Shown here one piece after another: positions 9,709 through 18,126 of a stretch of 64,000 bases of DNA. How positions within the stretch are numbered: position 1 is the stretch's first letter; each line of letters starts with the position of its first letter. Both the position numbers and the translations under genes were made by a program. The notes beneath the pieces are model-generated. The model was not told where the DNA came from. It made no database searches and saw only the letters and a list, made by a program, of their open reading frames with translations. Source of the stretch: DATMTS01 sp035564555 (GTDB lineage: Bacteria; Actinomycetota; Actinomycetes; Actinomycetales; Microbacteriaceae); the NCBI GenBank assembly GCA_035564555.1, contig DATMTS010000002.1, positions 23,786-87,785 of the forward strand, read 5' to 3'.

Positions 9709-10535
9709 AGGGCGGCCACGATCGCGGCGAGCAAGGCGCCGATCACCGGTTCGGCCGACCGGCCGGCTTCGATCACCTCGTGATGGCTGAGCGGGGTCTT
9801 CTGGATGCCTGCGGCCAGGTTCGTGATCAGCGACAGGCCCAAGACTTCCATGCCGGCCTCCCGTGCGGCGATCGCCTCCAACGCCGTCGACATCCCCACG
9901 ATGTGGCCACCGATCGTCTTCGCCATCTGCACCTCGGCCGGTGTCTCGTAGTGCGGCCCCGGGAACTGGCAGTACACGCCCTCGTCAAGGGTGTCGTCCA
10001 CGCCGCGCGCCACATCGCGCAGCCGGCGGGAGTACAGGTCGCTGAGATCGATGAAGGTCGCACCCTCCAGGGGCGAAGCGGCCGTGAGGTTGATGTGGTC
10101 GCTGATCAGCACCGGGGTGCCCGGAGCCCAGTGCTCCTTGATACCGCCGGCGCCGTTGGTCAGGATCATGGTCGTGGCGCCGGCCGCCGCCGCGGTGCGC
10201 ACGCTGTGCACCACCCTCCGTACACCGTGGCCTTCATAGAAGTGGGTGCGGGCGCCGATCACGAGCGCGCGCTTTCCACTCGGCGTCAGGACCGACCGCA
10301 GCGTTCCGATGTGGCCGGAGAGCGCGGGCGCGCCGAAGCCGACGATCTCCGTGGCGGGAACCGTCGCGGTGGTCTCGCCGATCAGCTCGGCGGCCCTGCC
10401 CCAGCCGCTGCCGAGCGTGAGGGCGAGGTCATGACGATCGACCCCGGTGGCCTCGGCGAGTTGCGCCGCGGCTTCACGCGCTATCTCGAACGGGTCTGCA
10501 TCCGGGGCGTCCAGCGGGTTGGGTGCATGAGACAT
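9705..10535 (-). CDS. punA: Purine nucleoside phosphorylase (trimeric PNP)
   Basis: Phosphorolysis of inosine, guanosine and their deoxy forms. The 276-residue protein has the trimeric-class motifs LGSGWG (phosphate loop), THFYEGHG, TNGAGGI, CQFPGPHYETPAE, the GMST.EAIAARE helix and the NLAAG loop. It is the first gene of a two-gene unit with the phosphomutase (GTGA overlap) and is divergent from the quinone reductase gene. Transcription appears leaderless from TAAAGT at 10542-10547. Confidence 0.94.
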   Translation of the reverse strand: MSHAPNPLDAPDADPFEIAREAAAQLAEATGVDRHDLALTLGSGWGRAAELIGETTATVPATEIVGFGAPALSGHIGTLRSVLTPSGKRALVIGARTHFYEGHGVRRVVHSVRTAAAAGATTMILTNGAGGIKEHWAPGTPVLISDHINLTAASPLEGATFIDLSDLYSRRLRDVARGVDDTLDEGVYCQFPGPHYETPAEVQMAKTIGGHIVGMSTALEAIAAREAGMEVLGLSLITNLAAGIQKTPLSHHEVIEAGRSAEPVIGALLAAIVAAL

Positions 10536-10541
10536 CCCCCC

Positions 10542-10547
10542 ACTTTA
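10542..10547 (-). promoter_or_regulatory. -10 box TAAAGT for leaderless punA transcript
   Basis: Read on the minus strand: TAAAGT, six G residues, then the ATG of punA at 10535. The G-run abuts the ATG and cannot serve as a normal Shine-Dalgarno site, so a leaderless start is the simplest reading. Confidence 0.6.
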
Positions 10548-10659
10548 TGCGGACCGCGCGGTTCGGCAGTATGTCGCCGAGTCCGCGCTCCCCAGGATGC
10601 TCGTTCGAGCGGCGGCGCCCGTTTTGTTCCGCGTCCCGCCCATGCGGGACAATGGCCGC

Positions 10660-12096
10660 ATGGCCTTTGAGTTCGAGCGCAAACAGAGAATCGCTGTACT
10701 CGGAGGAGGCCCTGGGGGATACGAGGCGGCGCTCGCCGCAGCACAGCTCGGCGCGGACGTGACAGTCGTGGAACGCACCGGCGTCGGCGGCTCCGCCGTG
10801 ATCACCGATGTCGTGCCGTCGAAGACGCTCATCGCGACGGCCGAGGCGGCGAACGCGATCGGTGAGGCGGCCGACCTCGGCGTGCAGTTCTTCACCAGGA
10901 CGGATGCCGGAAAGCCGGTGCGTCCGGAGGTCGCGGTGAACCTCGCCGCGGTGAACAAACGCCTGCAGGGCCTGGCCAGGCAGCAGTCGGAGGACATGCG
11001 CTCGGAACTCGTGCGCTCCGGCGTGCGCATCGTCACGGGCGAGGGCAGGCTCGATGGCTCGTCGGCGCTGATCGTCTCCACCGCCAAGGGGGATACCGGA
11101 ACGGACTTCGACCGTGTCGAGGCCGACACCATCGTCGTATCGGTGGGCGCCGGCCCGCGACTGCTGCCCTCGGCGATGCCGGACGGCGAACGCATCCTGA
11201 CCTGGACGCAGCTCTATTCGCTCGACGCCGTGCCCGAGCATCTGATCGTCGTCGGGTCCGGTGTCACCGGCGCCGAATTCGCTTCCGCCTACACGGCGCT
11301 CGGCTCGAAGGTCACCCTCATCTCCAGCCGCGAACAGGTGCTGCCCGGCGAAGACGCCGACGCCGCCGCGGTGATCGAGAAGGTGTTCAAACGCAACGGT
11401 ATGACTGTGCTCTCCAAGTCGCGTGCGGCATCCGTGGAACGCACCCCGACCGGTGTCGTGGCCACGCTCTCCGACGGGGGCACCGTCGAGGGCAGCCACT
11501 GCCTGATGGCCGTGGGATCGATTCCGAACACCTCGGGGATCGGCCTGGAGGAGGCCGGGGTGCAGCTGACCGCCTCACGTCACATCCGGGTGAACCGGGT
11601 GGCGCGCACCTCGATCCCGAACATCTACGCGGCCGGCGACTGCTCGGATCTGCTGCCACTGGCATCCGTCGCCTCGATGCAGGGGCGCACGGCGGTGTTC
11701 CACGCGATGGGCGACGCGGTGAACCCGATCGAGCTTCGCAATGTGACCTCGAACATCTTCACGCAACCCGAGATCGCGACCGTCGGGTGGAGCCAGAAGC
11801 AGATCGAGGAGGGCGTGGCGCAGGGCGACATCTACAAGCTGCCGCTGAAGTCGAACCCCCGAGCCAAGATGCTCGGCCTGAAAGACGGATTCGTGAAGCT
11901 GTTCGCGCGCACCGGATCCGGTACCGTGATCGGCGGAGTGATCGTCGCCCCTCGGGCCAGCGAACTCGTCTTCCCGCTTGCCCTCGCGGTGGAGCAGCGC
12001 CTGACCGTCGACCAGGTGGCCCGGGCGTTCACCGTGTACCCCTCGTTGTCCGGCTCGATCTCCGACGCCGCCCGGGCGATGCACATCGTGCTCTGA
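10660..12096 (+). CDS. lpdA: NAD(P)H quinone reductase of the LpdA type (disulfide-less flavoprotein)
   Basis: A 478-residue FAD/NAD(P) oxidoreductase with the FAD-binding GGGPGGYEAA at residues 15-24, a central NAD(P)-binding GSGVTGAEFA, and AAGDCSD for the flavin. Where dihydrolipoamide dehydrogenases have the redox motif CxxxxC this protein has GGSAVITDVVPSK, and the C-terminal His-Glu dyad region reads YPSLSGS. It therefore cannot act as a lipoamide dehydrogenase; the same substitution is known in mycobacterial LpdA (Rv3303c), an NAD(P)H:quinone reductase. Start ATG 10660; GACAAT six bases upstream is a possible leaderless -10. Confidence 0.9.
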   Translation: MAFEFERKQRIAVLGGGPGGYEAALAAAQLGADVTVVERTGVGGSAVITDVVPSKTLIATAEAANAIGEAADLGVQFFTRTDAGKPVRPEVAVNLAAVNKRLQGLARQQSEDMRSELVRSGVRIVTGEGRLDGSSALIVSTAKGDTGTDFDRVEADTIVVSVGAGPRLLPSAMPDGERILTWTQLYSLDAVPEHLIVVGSGVTGAEFASAYTALGSKVTLISSREQVLPGEDADAAAVIEKVFKRNGMTVLSKSRAASVERTPTGVVATLSDGGTVEGSHCLMAVGSIPNTSGIGLEEAGVQLTASRHIRVNRVARTSIPNIYAAGDCSDLLPLASVASMQGRTAVFHAMGDAVNPIELRNVTSNIFTQPEIATVGWSQKQIEEGVAQGDIYKLPLKSNPRAKMLGLKDGFVKLFARTGSGTVIGGVIVAPRASELVFPLALAVEQRLTVDQVARAFTVYPSLSGSISDAARAMHIVL

Positions 12097-12115
12097 GACC
12101 GGCCGCGAGGCTATT

Positions 12116-12134
12116 CGGTCGATTCATACGACCG
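12116..12134. other. Short inverted repeat upstream of the APC permease
   Basis: CGGTCG and CGACCG flank a 7-base loop, 20 bases after the lpdA stop and 110 bases before the permease start. It could be a small operator or part of a weak terminator; nothing else in the 147-base gap is recognisable except the permease ribosome binding site. Confidence 0.3.
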
Positions 12135-12243
12135 TTGGGCGATCTGACGAGTAACGTGAAAATCGAGTTCGCCTGCGCCTTGTGCGTGTCGGGGCGATCT
12201 CGTTCCGCGATCCGGGATGGATCCCGACCCCAAGGAGACAACG

Positions 12244-13941
12244 ATGTCGAGTACCACTGAACAGGCGAAGCCAAGGCCGCATCAGGCGAAACTCAAGCGA
12301 CATGTGGGCCCGATCGGCCTGCTGTTCGCCGCGATCGGTTCGATCATCGGGTCGGGATGGCTGTTCGGAGCCTTCAACGCGTCGGCGATCGCCGGACCTG
12401 CCGCGATCTTCTCGTGGCTGATCGCCGGGGTCATGATCATCCTGATCGGCCTCTGCTATGCGGAACTGGGCCCCATGTTCCCGATCTCCGGAGGCGTCGT
12501 GCGGTACCCGCACATGGTGTGGGGTTCCTTCGGCAGTTACACGATGGGCTGGATCACCTGGATCGCCTCGGCTGCGGTGCCCGCGATCGAGGTCGAAGCC
12601 GCGTTGACGTACGGCACCCAGTATGCGCCGTTCACCGTGCTCGCCGTGGAGAAGAACGGACCTTCCGCGCACGTCCTGACGCCGCTCGGCATGGTGGTGG
12701 CCATCATCCTGCTGGCGCTGTTCGTCGTGGTCAACTACTTCGGCGTGCGACTGTTCTCTCGGGTCAACAACGTGCTCGTGTGGTGGAAGATCTTCGTGAT
12801 CGTCCTGGTCATCGTGGTTTTCATCGTCTCGGCGCTCACCGTGTCGAGTTCGCAGGCGCTGGGGAACTTCGTCTCTCACGGTTTCGCGCCGAAGGGGTTC
12901 GCCGGCATCTTCGTCTGCATCGCCACCGCAGGCATCACCTTCTCGTTCCTGGGATTCCGTCAAGGCATCGAGTTGGCGGGCGAGACGACGAACCCGAAGC
13001 GGAACATCCCGTTTGCCGTGATCGGGTCGGTGGGCATCACCGCGATCCTCTACGCGCTGCTGCAGATCGCGTTCACGATGATGGTTCCGGCATCTGCGCT
13101 GACGCATGGCGGATGGGCGGGGCTGGCGTTCAAGAACGACTTCGGCCCGCTCGCGGCACTGGCACTGATCGCCGGTATGGCGTGGCTGGCATATGTGCTC
13201 TACTTCGACGCGATCGTCTCGCCCCTGGACACCGGGCTCATCTACACGACGGTCACCTCGCGCGTGTCGTATGCGGTCGGCCGCAACGGCAACGGGCCGC
13301 GGTGGCTGGCCATGAACAACCGATTCGGGGTGCCGGTCTGGAGCTTGATCCTCTCGTTCCTGGTCAGCATCGTGCTGCTGCTGCCGTTCCCGAGTTGGCA
13401 ACAACTTGTCGGCTTCATCACCAGCGCGACCGTGCTGTCGTTCGGCACCGGACCCTTGGCGGTTGCCGTCATGCGACGCAAGCAGCCTGACCGCGTGCGC
13501 CCCTTCAAACTCCCCGGCGGCGACATCATCCCGTTCCTGGCGTTCTATTGCACGAACATGATCGTCTACTGGGGCGGGTGGGCCACCAACTTCAACCTGA
13601 TGATCTCGATCCTGATCGGGTACGTGTTCCTCGTGATCTACCAGATCGTCGCACGGAACCGCGCGGACAAGCCTCCGCTCGACATCAAGGCCAGCTTCTT
13701 CTGGGTGATCCCGTGGCTTGCGTCGATGTTCCTCGTCAGTTGGCTGTTCGACCCGGCGAACCCCGTGGTCAAGGGGATGTTCTTCTGGGTGTTCCTGATC
13801 AACGCGGGGATCGCGCTGGTGATCTACTACATCGCCGTGCGCTTCACGTTGCCGAAAGAGACGATCGACGCGTACATCGAGGAGACGGTCGGGGAATCCG
13901 AAGAGGAGGAAGCGACACTCGCGGGAGGGCACATCGGATAG
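12244..13941 (+). CDS. APC-superfamily amino acid permease (aspartate:proton symporter-like)
   Basis: A 565-residue polytopic membrane protein with about 12-14 membrane segments. The first helix reads GPIGLLFAAIGSIIGSGWLF (residues 22-41), matching the unwound substrate-binding TM1 of APC transporters, and the family pattern in TM6-like FSFLGFRQGIELAGE is present. It looks most like the YveA/AspP group of long permeases that take up aspartate with protons. The C-terminal tail is acidic (ESEEEEA). The start is ATG 12244, preceded by AAGGAGA at 12232-12238. Substrate not proven. Confidence 0.87.
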   Translation: MSSTTEQAKPRPHQAKLKRHVGPIGLLFAAIGSIIGSGWLFGAFNASAIAGPAAIFSWLIAGVMIILIGLCYAELGPMFPISGGVVRYPHMVWGSFGSYTMGWITWIASAAVPAIEVEAALTYGTQYAPFTVLAVEKNGPSAHVLTPLGMVVAIILLALFVVVNYFGVRLFSRVNNVLVWWKIFVIVLVIVVFIVSALTVSSSQALGNFVSHGFAPKGFAGIFVCIATAGITFSFLGFRQGIELAGETTNPKRNIPFAVIGSVGITAILYALLQIAFTMMVPASALTHGGWAGLAFKNDFGPLAALALIAGMAWLAYVLYFDAIVSPLDTGLIYTTVTSRVSYAVGRNGNGPRWLAMNNRFGVPVWSLILSFLVSIVLLLPFPSWQQLVGFITSATVLSFGTGPLAVAVMRRKQPDRVRPFKLPGGDIIPFLAFYCTNMIVYWGGWATNFNLMISILIGYVFLVIYQIVARNRADKPPLDIKASFFWVIPWLASMFLVSWLFDPANPVVKGMFFWVFLINAGIALVIYYIAVRFTLPKETIDAYIEETVGESEEEEATLAGGHIG

Positions 13942-13979
13942 CCGGCGCTTCACTCCCGAAGAACGCCCGGTCCACCGTT

Positions 13980-14046
13980 CCGAAATCAGGTGACAAGAGT
14001 GCTCGACCGGATTATCCAGCCGGAGGCGCCTCTCACCTGATTTCGG
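13980..14046. repeat. Perfect 14-bp inverted repeat with a 39-base centre, between convergent genes
   Basis: CCGAAATCAGGTGA at 13980-13993 and its exact complement at 14033-14046 enclose 39 bases that include a smaller CCGG...CCGG dyad around ATTATCCAG. It lies between the 3' ends of the permease and accA3 genes and could fold as a bidirectional terminator, but neither arm is followed by a T-run. A small mobile or repeated intergenic element is the alternative. Confidence 0.7.
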
Positions 14047-14089
14047 TACGGGGCTCGGTGGCGGCAGCGTGTGGCTGGAGGTGCCGTGG

Positions 14090-15859
14090 CTAGACGATGT
14101 TCAGCAGTAGGTGACCGCTGGAGACGGTGGTGCCGACTTCGGCATTGAGGCTGGCGACGGTGCCGTCCTTGTGCGCCGTCAGAGGCTGTTCCATCTTCAT
14201 CGCCTCGAGCACGAGTACCAGGTCGCCCTTGACGACCCGGTCGCCTTCGCCGACTGCCAGTTTCACGATGGTCGCCTGCATCGGCGCGGTGACCGAGTCG
14301 CCGGTCGCCGTCACCACGGCGTGCGTTCCGTTCTTTCGTCTCGGCGCGGGGGTGGATGCCCGCTGTCCCGCAGGTCCGTCCGCCGCCAGCAACCGGGTCG
14401 GCAGGCTCACCTCGACGCGTTTGCCCTCGACCTCCACGACGACGCTGTGCCGGGCCTCGGCGGGCGCCGCTTCGGTCGCCTCTCCGCTCCATGGCGCGAT
14501 GTCGTTGACGAACTCGGTCTCGATCCACCGGGTGTATACGCGGAACGCCTCGCCGTCGGCCGGGGCGAACGCGGGGTCGCGCACGATGGCCCGGTGGAAC
14601 GGCAGCACCGTGGGCAATCCGGCGACCTCGAACTCGTCGAGCGCGCGCCTGGCGCGGTCGAGGGCCTCCTCACGGGTGGCGCCGGTGACGATCAGTTTCG
14701 CCAGCAGCGAGTCGAACGAACCCGAGATGACGTCGCCGGACTGCACGCCCGAATCCACTCGCACGCCCGGGCCGCCGGCTGGCCGGAACACGTGCACCGG
14801 ACCGGGAGATGGGATGAAGTTGCGCCCGGCATCCTCGCCGTTGATCCGGAACTCGAAAGCGTGACCGACGGCGACCGGGTCGTCGTAGTCGAGCACGCCG
14901 CCCTCCGCGATCCGGAACTGCTCACGCACCAGGTCGATGCCGGTGACCTCTTCGCTGACCGGATGCTCGACCTGCAGGCGCGTGTTCACCTCGAGGAACG
15001 AGACCGTGCCGTCCTGGCCGATCAGGAACTCGCATGTGCCGGCGCCGAGGTAGCCGACCTCGGCGAGGATCGCCTTGGACGCCCGGTATAACTCGTCGCG
15101 CTGCTCGTCCGTGAGGAACGGCGCCGGCGCCTCCTCCACCAGCTTCTGATGGCGGCGTTGCAGGGAGCAGTCACGCGTGGAGACCACCACCACGTTTCCG
15201 TGGGCGTCGGCCAGGCACTGGGTCTCGACGTGTCGCGGCTTGTCCAGGTATTTCTCGACGAAGCACTCACCGCGGCCGAACGCGGCGATCGCCTCGCGTG
15301 TCGCGGAATCGAACAGTTCGGGGACCTCTTCGCGCGTGCGGGCGACCTTGAGTCCTCGGCCGCCGCCGCCGAAGGCCGCCTTGATCGCGACCGGCAGTCC
15401 GTGCACGTCGACGAATTCCAGCACCTCGGAGGAATCCGCCACCGGATTCAACGTTCCCGGCGCCAGAGGGGCACCGACCTTCTCCGCGACATGCCGAGCC
15501 GACACCTTGTCGCCCAGCCGCTCGATCGCCTCCGGGCTCGGTCCGATCCAAACGAGCCCGGCACCGATCACGGCGCGCGCGAAGTCGGCGTTCTCGGCCA
15601 GGAAGCCGTAGCCCGGGTGCACAGCATCCGCGCCGCTGCGGCGCGCCACCGACAACAGCTTGTCGATCACCAGATAGGTCTCCGCGCTGGTGGTGCCACC
15701 GAGCGCGTAGGCCTCATCGGCCAGCCGCACGTGCAGAGCATCCCGATCCTGGTCGGCATAGACCGCGACGGACGCGATTCCCGAATCCTTGGCGGCGCGC
15801 ACGACGCGCACGGCGATCTCGCCTCGGTTCGCGATGAGGACCTTCGTTATTGCTGGCAC
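14090..15859 (-). CDS. accA3: Acyl-CoA carboxylase alpha subunit (biotin carboxylase + biotin carrier)
   Basis: A 589-residue biotin carboxylase fused to a carrier domain; it carboxylates its own biotin with ATP and bicarbonate for acetyl-/propionyl-CoA carboxylation. Seen: N-terminal KVLIANRGEIAVRV, ATP-grasp loop AFGGGGRGLK, metal-site EVNTRLQVEHP, and the C-terminal biotinyl motif EAMKMEQ. The beta and epsilon subunits are encoded at 21991-23595 and 21660-21899, and the ligase that attaches biotin at 23710-24504. GTG start; TAGGCT at 15868-15873 lies 8 bases upstream. Downstream it meets the permease gene tail to tail. Confidence 0.95.
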   Translation of the reverse strand: MPAITKVLIANRGEIAVRVVRAAKDSGIASVAVYADQDRDALHVRLADEAYALGGTTSAETYLVIDKLLSVARRSGADAVHPGYGFLAENADFARAVIGAGLVWIGPSPEAIERLGDKVSARHVAEKVGAPLAPGTLNPVADSSEVLEFVDVHGLPVAIKAAFGGGGRGLKVARTREEVPELFDSATREAIAAFGRGECFVEKYLDKPRHVETQCLADAHGNVVVVSTRDCSLQRRHQKLVEEAPAPFLTDEQRDELYRASKAILAEVGYLGAGTCEFLIGQDGTVSFLEVNTRLQVEHPVSEEVTGIDLVREQFRIAEGGVLDYDDPVAVGHAFEFRINGEDAGRNFIPSPGPVHVFRPAGGPGVRVDSGVQSGDVISGSFDSLLAKLIVTGATREEALDRARRALDEFEVAGLPTVLPFHRAIVRDPAFAPADGEAFRVYTRWIETEFVNDIAPWSGEATEAAPAEARHSVVVEVEGKRVEVSLPTRLLAADGPAGQRASTPAPRRKNGTHAVVTATGDSVTAPMQATIVKLAVGEGDRVVKGDLVLVLEAMKMEQPLTAHKDGTVASLNAEVGTTVSSGHLLLNIV

Positions 15860-15867
15860 AGTTCCTT

Positions 15868-15873
15868 AGCCTA
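15868..15873 (-). promoter_or_regulatory. -10 box TAGGCT upstream of accA3
   Basis: On the minus strand TAGGCT is followed by AAGGAACT and then the GTG start. The spacing of 8 puts the transcript start one or two bases before the GTG, so the AAGGA would lie largely outside the mRNA. Confidence 0.5.
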
Positions 15874-15953
15874 TTGCCGGGCCGGAACGGCGATTGGAGC
15901 GGCGGTCACAAATCTGAGCCGGAGGGCAGTGGGATGTCTACAAGGACGTCCGA

Positions 15954-16592
15954 CTATCGGTTCCAGAGATCGGTCCAGTCGACGCCGAGCGTGCGCACCA
16001 GCGAACGCAGAGTGGCGAGCGAGAGGCCGACGACGGTGCTCGGGTCGCCCTCGACGCGCTCGATGAACGGGCCGCCCAGACTGTCGATCGTGAAGGCGCC
16101 GGCGACTTTGAGCGGTTCACCGGAGGCGACGTAGGCGTCGATCTCGTCGTCGGTGATGTCGGGTGCGAATGAGACGGTGGCTGCGGCGACGGCACCGGCG
16201 GCACGCACGGCGCGTCCGCCGCGGTGGTCGATCAGCCAGTGTCCCGAGTACAGCGTGCCTGTTCGTCCGCGTTGCATGCGCAGCCGCTGCCGCGCCACAG
16301 ATGGCTCGTGCGGTTTGCCGTAGCTGACGCCGTCGAGCTCGAACGCGGAGTCCCCGCCGAGGATGAGGCCGTCGATCGGCTTGCCGTCGACCACTCGGCC
16401 GACGACGGCCTCGGCCTTGGCCTTGGCCAGCAGTTCGACCATCTGCGCGGTTCCGGCCGGCCCGTTCTGCCGTTCGTACTCGTGCACTGCGGCGGCCTCG
16501 TCGACCTCCGAGGGCTCGACGACGGGTTCGACGCCGGCTGCGCGCAGCAGCGCGAGCCTGGCCGGTGAGGTCGACGCGAGATACAGACGCAT
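15954..16592 (-). CDS. maf: Maf family nucleotide pyrophosphatase
   Basis: A 212-residue Maf/Ham1-fold house-cleaning enzyme that hydrolyses non-canonical or excess nucleoside triphosphates. Seen: the N-terminal nucleotide motif MRLYLASTSPARLALLRAAG, the KAKAEAV helix, the acidic LILGGDSAFELDG loop, and the C-terminal FTIDSLGGPFIERVEGDPSTVVGL segment typical of the family. Start chosen at ATG 16592 because GGAGGA lies eight bases upstream on the minus strand and the Maf motif begins at residue 1. It lies just upstream of accA3 on the same strand; maf also neighbours acc genes in mycobacteria. Confidence 0.94.
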   Translation of the reverse strand: MRLYLASTSPARLALLRAAGVEPVVEPSEVDEAAAVHEYERQNGPAGTAQMVELLAKAKAEAVVGRVVDGKPIDGLILGGDSAFELDGVSYGKPHEPSVARQRLRMQRGRTGTLYSGHWLIDHRGGRAVRAAGAVAAATVSFAPDITDDEIDAYVASGEPLKVAGAFTIDSLGGPFIERVEGDPSTVVGLSLATLRSLVRTLGVDWTDLWNR

Positions 16593-16667
16593 GTGCTCGT
16601 TCCTCCGATCGGTTCGGCCAGGGGGCGCGGCGCCGCTGGGACGGGCGGCGTGTGCGATGCTCGAAGG

Positions 16668-18065
16668 ATGACCTCCCTCGAACTCGCGATCACCAACGTA
16701 GCCCACGGGGGAGTCTTCGTCGCCCGGCACGAGGGCCGCGTGGTCTTCGTGGCCGACACGCTGCCCGGCGAACGCGTGTTGGCGCAGGTAACTGACGACG
16801 CGCACGACTCGTTCTGGCGCGCAGAGACGCTCGAGGTGCTGGATGCCTCACCGCAGCGGGTTGCGCACGTCTGGGACGCAGCGTCGATCCACCGCGACCC
16901 CGCCGAACGCGCCGGCGGCGCGGAGTTCGGCCACATCGCGCTTGCACACCAACGCGAACTGAAGAGGCAGGTGATCGCCGACGCGTTGCAGAGGATGGCG
17001 AAACTCGATCTTCCCGTGCAGGTCGAGGCGGCGCCGGGTGATGACGCGAACGGCGGAACCGGATGGCGTACGCGGGTGCGGCTGCACGTCGACGCCGACG
17101 GTGTCGCCGGGCCGTACGCCTCGCGGTCGCATCGTGTGGTGCGCGTCGACGATCTGCCGCTGGCGACTGCCGAGGTGGCGGCCGCCGCGCCGATCCGCGA
17201 AGTGACGCCCGGAGCGGCATCCATCGACATCGTCGCGCCCCGGGGCGGCGCGGCACGAGTGCTCGTCTCCGATGCGCCGAGCGAGGACCTTGCGCCGGGA
17301 GAACCGGCGGCCAGGGCAGCGGCCCGCGGAGGCAGGAACAACCGCGGCGGCCGGGGAGCGCCCCGTGGCCGGGAGGCACGAAACGGCCGGGGGTCGACGG
17401 GCGCGCAGGGTGCGGGCGGGGCGCCGCGTGCGTGGCGGCATCGCGACGGAACCGGATCGCAGGTCCTCGTCGAACGCGTCGGCGATCGCGAGTTCAGCGT
17501 CGACGCAGACGGATTCTGGCAGGTGCACCGTGAAGCCCCTGGCGTCCTCACCGCGGCGGTGCAGCAGGCGATCGACGAGGCCCGGTTCGACCCGCGCGCT
17601 GCGAACCTCGATCTGTACGGCGGGGTGGGCCTGCTGGCCGCTGCCGTCGCAGACCGCTTCGGCTCCACGACGCGAATCACGAGTGTGGAGTCGGATGCCG
17701 GGGCGACCGACCATGCGGCCTCCAACCTCGCCGAATGGGTCGGCGCGGCCGCCTTGACCGCTCGCGTCGATCGCTACCTGGCATCGCTGGCGGCGCAGGC
17801 CGGATCGGCGGAGGCCGCCCGGCTGCGCGGCGGGACGGTCGTGCTGGATCCGCCACGCTCGGGTGCCGGTCGGGCCGTCGTCGGCGCCCTCGGGTCGCTG
17901 CACCCGGCGCAGATCGTCTACGTGGCTTGTGACCCCGTGGCATTCGCTCGCGATGCCGCACTCTTCGCCGACCGCGGCTACGCCGTGCGCTCGATTCGCG
18001 CGTTCGACCTTTTTCCGAACACGCACCACGTCGAGCTCGTCGCTTCCATCGTCCCGGCCGAGTGA
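16668..18065 (+). CDS. TrmA/RumA-family RNA (uracil-5-)methyltransferase with Arg/Gly-rich insertion
   Basis: A 465-residue SAM-dependent RNA methyltransferase. An N-terminal TRAM-like domain (about residues 1-65) is followed by a linker, then the class I methyltransferase fold with LDLYGGVGLLAA near residue 313, VLDPPRSGAG, and the catalytic nucleophile Cys421 in ACDPVAFARD. The C-terminal RAFDLFPNTHHVE is the usual end motif. Between residues about 218 and 265 lies a low-complexity stretch with repeated RGG/RG steps, not part of the standard fold and probably RNA-binding. No iron-sulfur cysteine cluster is seen in the N-terminal domain. The start ATG 16668 fits the TRAM domain. Confidence 0.88.
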   Translation: MTSLELAITNVAHGGVFVARHEGRVVFVADTLPGERVLAQVTDDAHDSFWRAETLEVLDASPQRVAHVWDAASIHRDPAERAGGAEFGHIALAHQRELKRQVIADALQRMAKLDLPVQVEAAPGDDANGGTGWRTRVRLHVDADGVAGPYASRSHRVVRVDDLPLATAEVAAAAPIREVTPGAASIDIVAPRGGAARVLVSDAPSEDLAPGEPAARAAARGGRNNRGGRGAPRGREARNGRGSTGAQGAGGAPRAWRHRDGTGSQVLVERVGDREFSVDADGFWQVHREAPGVLTAAVQQAIDEARFDPRAANLDLYGGVGLLAAAVADRFGSTTRITSVESDAGATDHAASNLAEWVGAAALTARVDRYLASLAAQAGSAEAARLRGGTVVLDPPRSGAGRAVVGALGSLHPAQIVYVACDPVAFARDAALFADRGYAVRSIRAFDLFPNTHHVELVASIVPAE

Positions 18066-18113
18066 TCATCCAGCCGCCGCCGGGGGTGGGCGGGAGCGGC
18101 GACGTGCTGTGAG

Positions 18114-18119
18114 TACGAT
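18114..18119 (+). promoter_or_regulatory. -10 box TACGAT for leaderless response-regulator transcript
   Basis: TACGAT is followed by 7 bases and then ATG 18127. The ATG at 18118 overlaps the hexamer itself and would be upstream of the transcript, which is why the later ATG is taken as start. Confidence 0.55.
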
Positions 18120-18126
18120 GAGAGCC

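Noticed and set aside
12124..13953. 609-codon antisense frame opposite the APC permease
   Set aside because: Highly charged low-complexity product, no recognisable domain; shadow of the permease gene.
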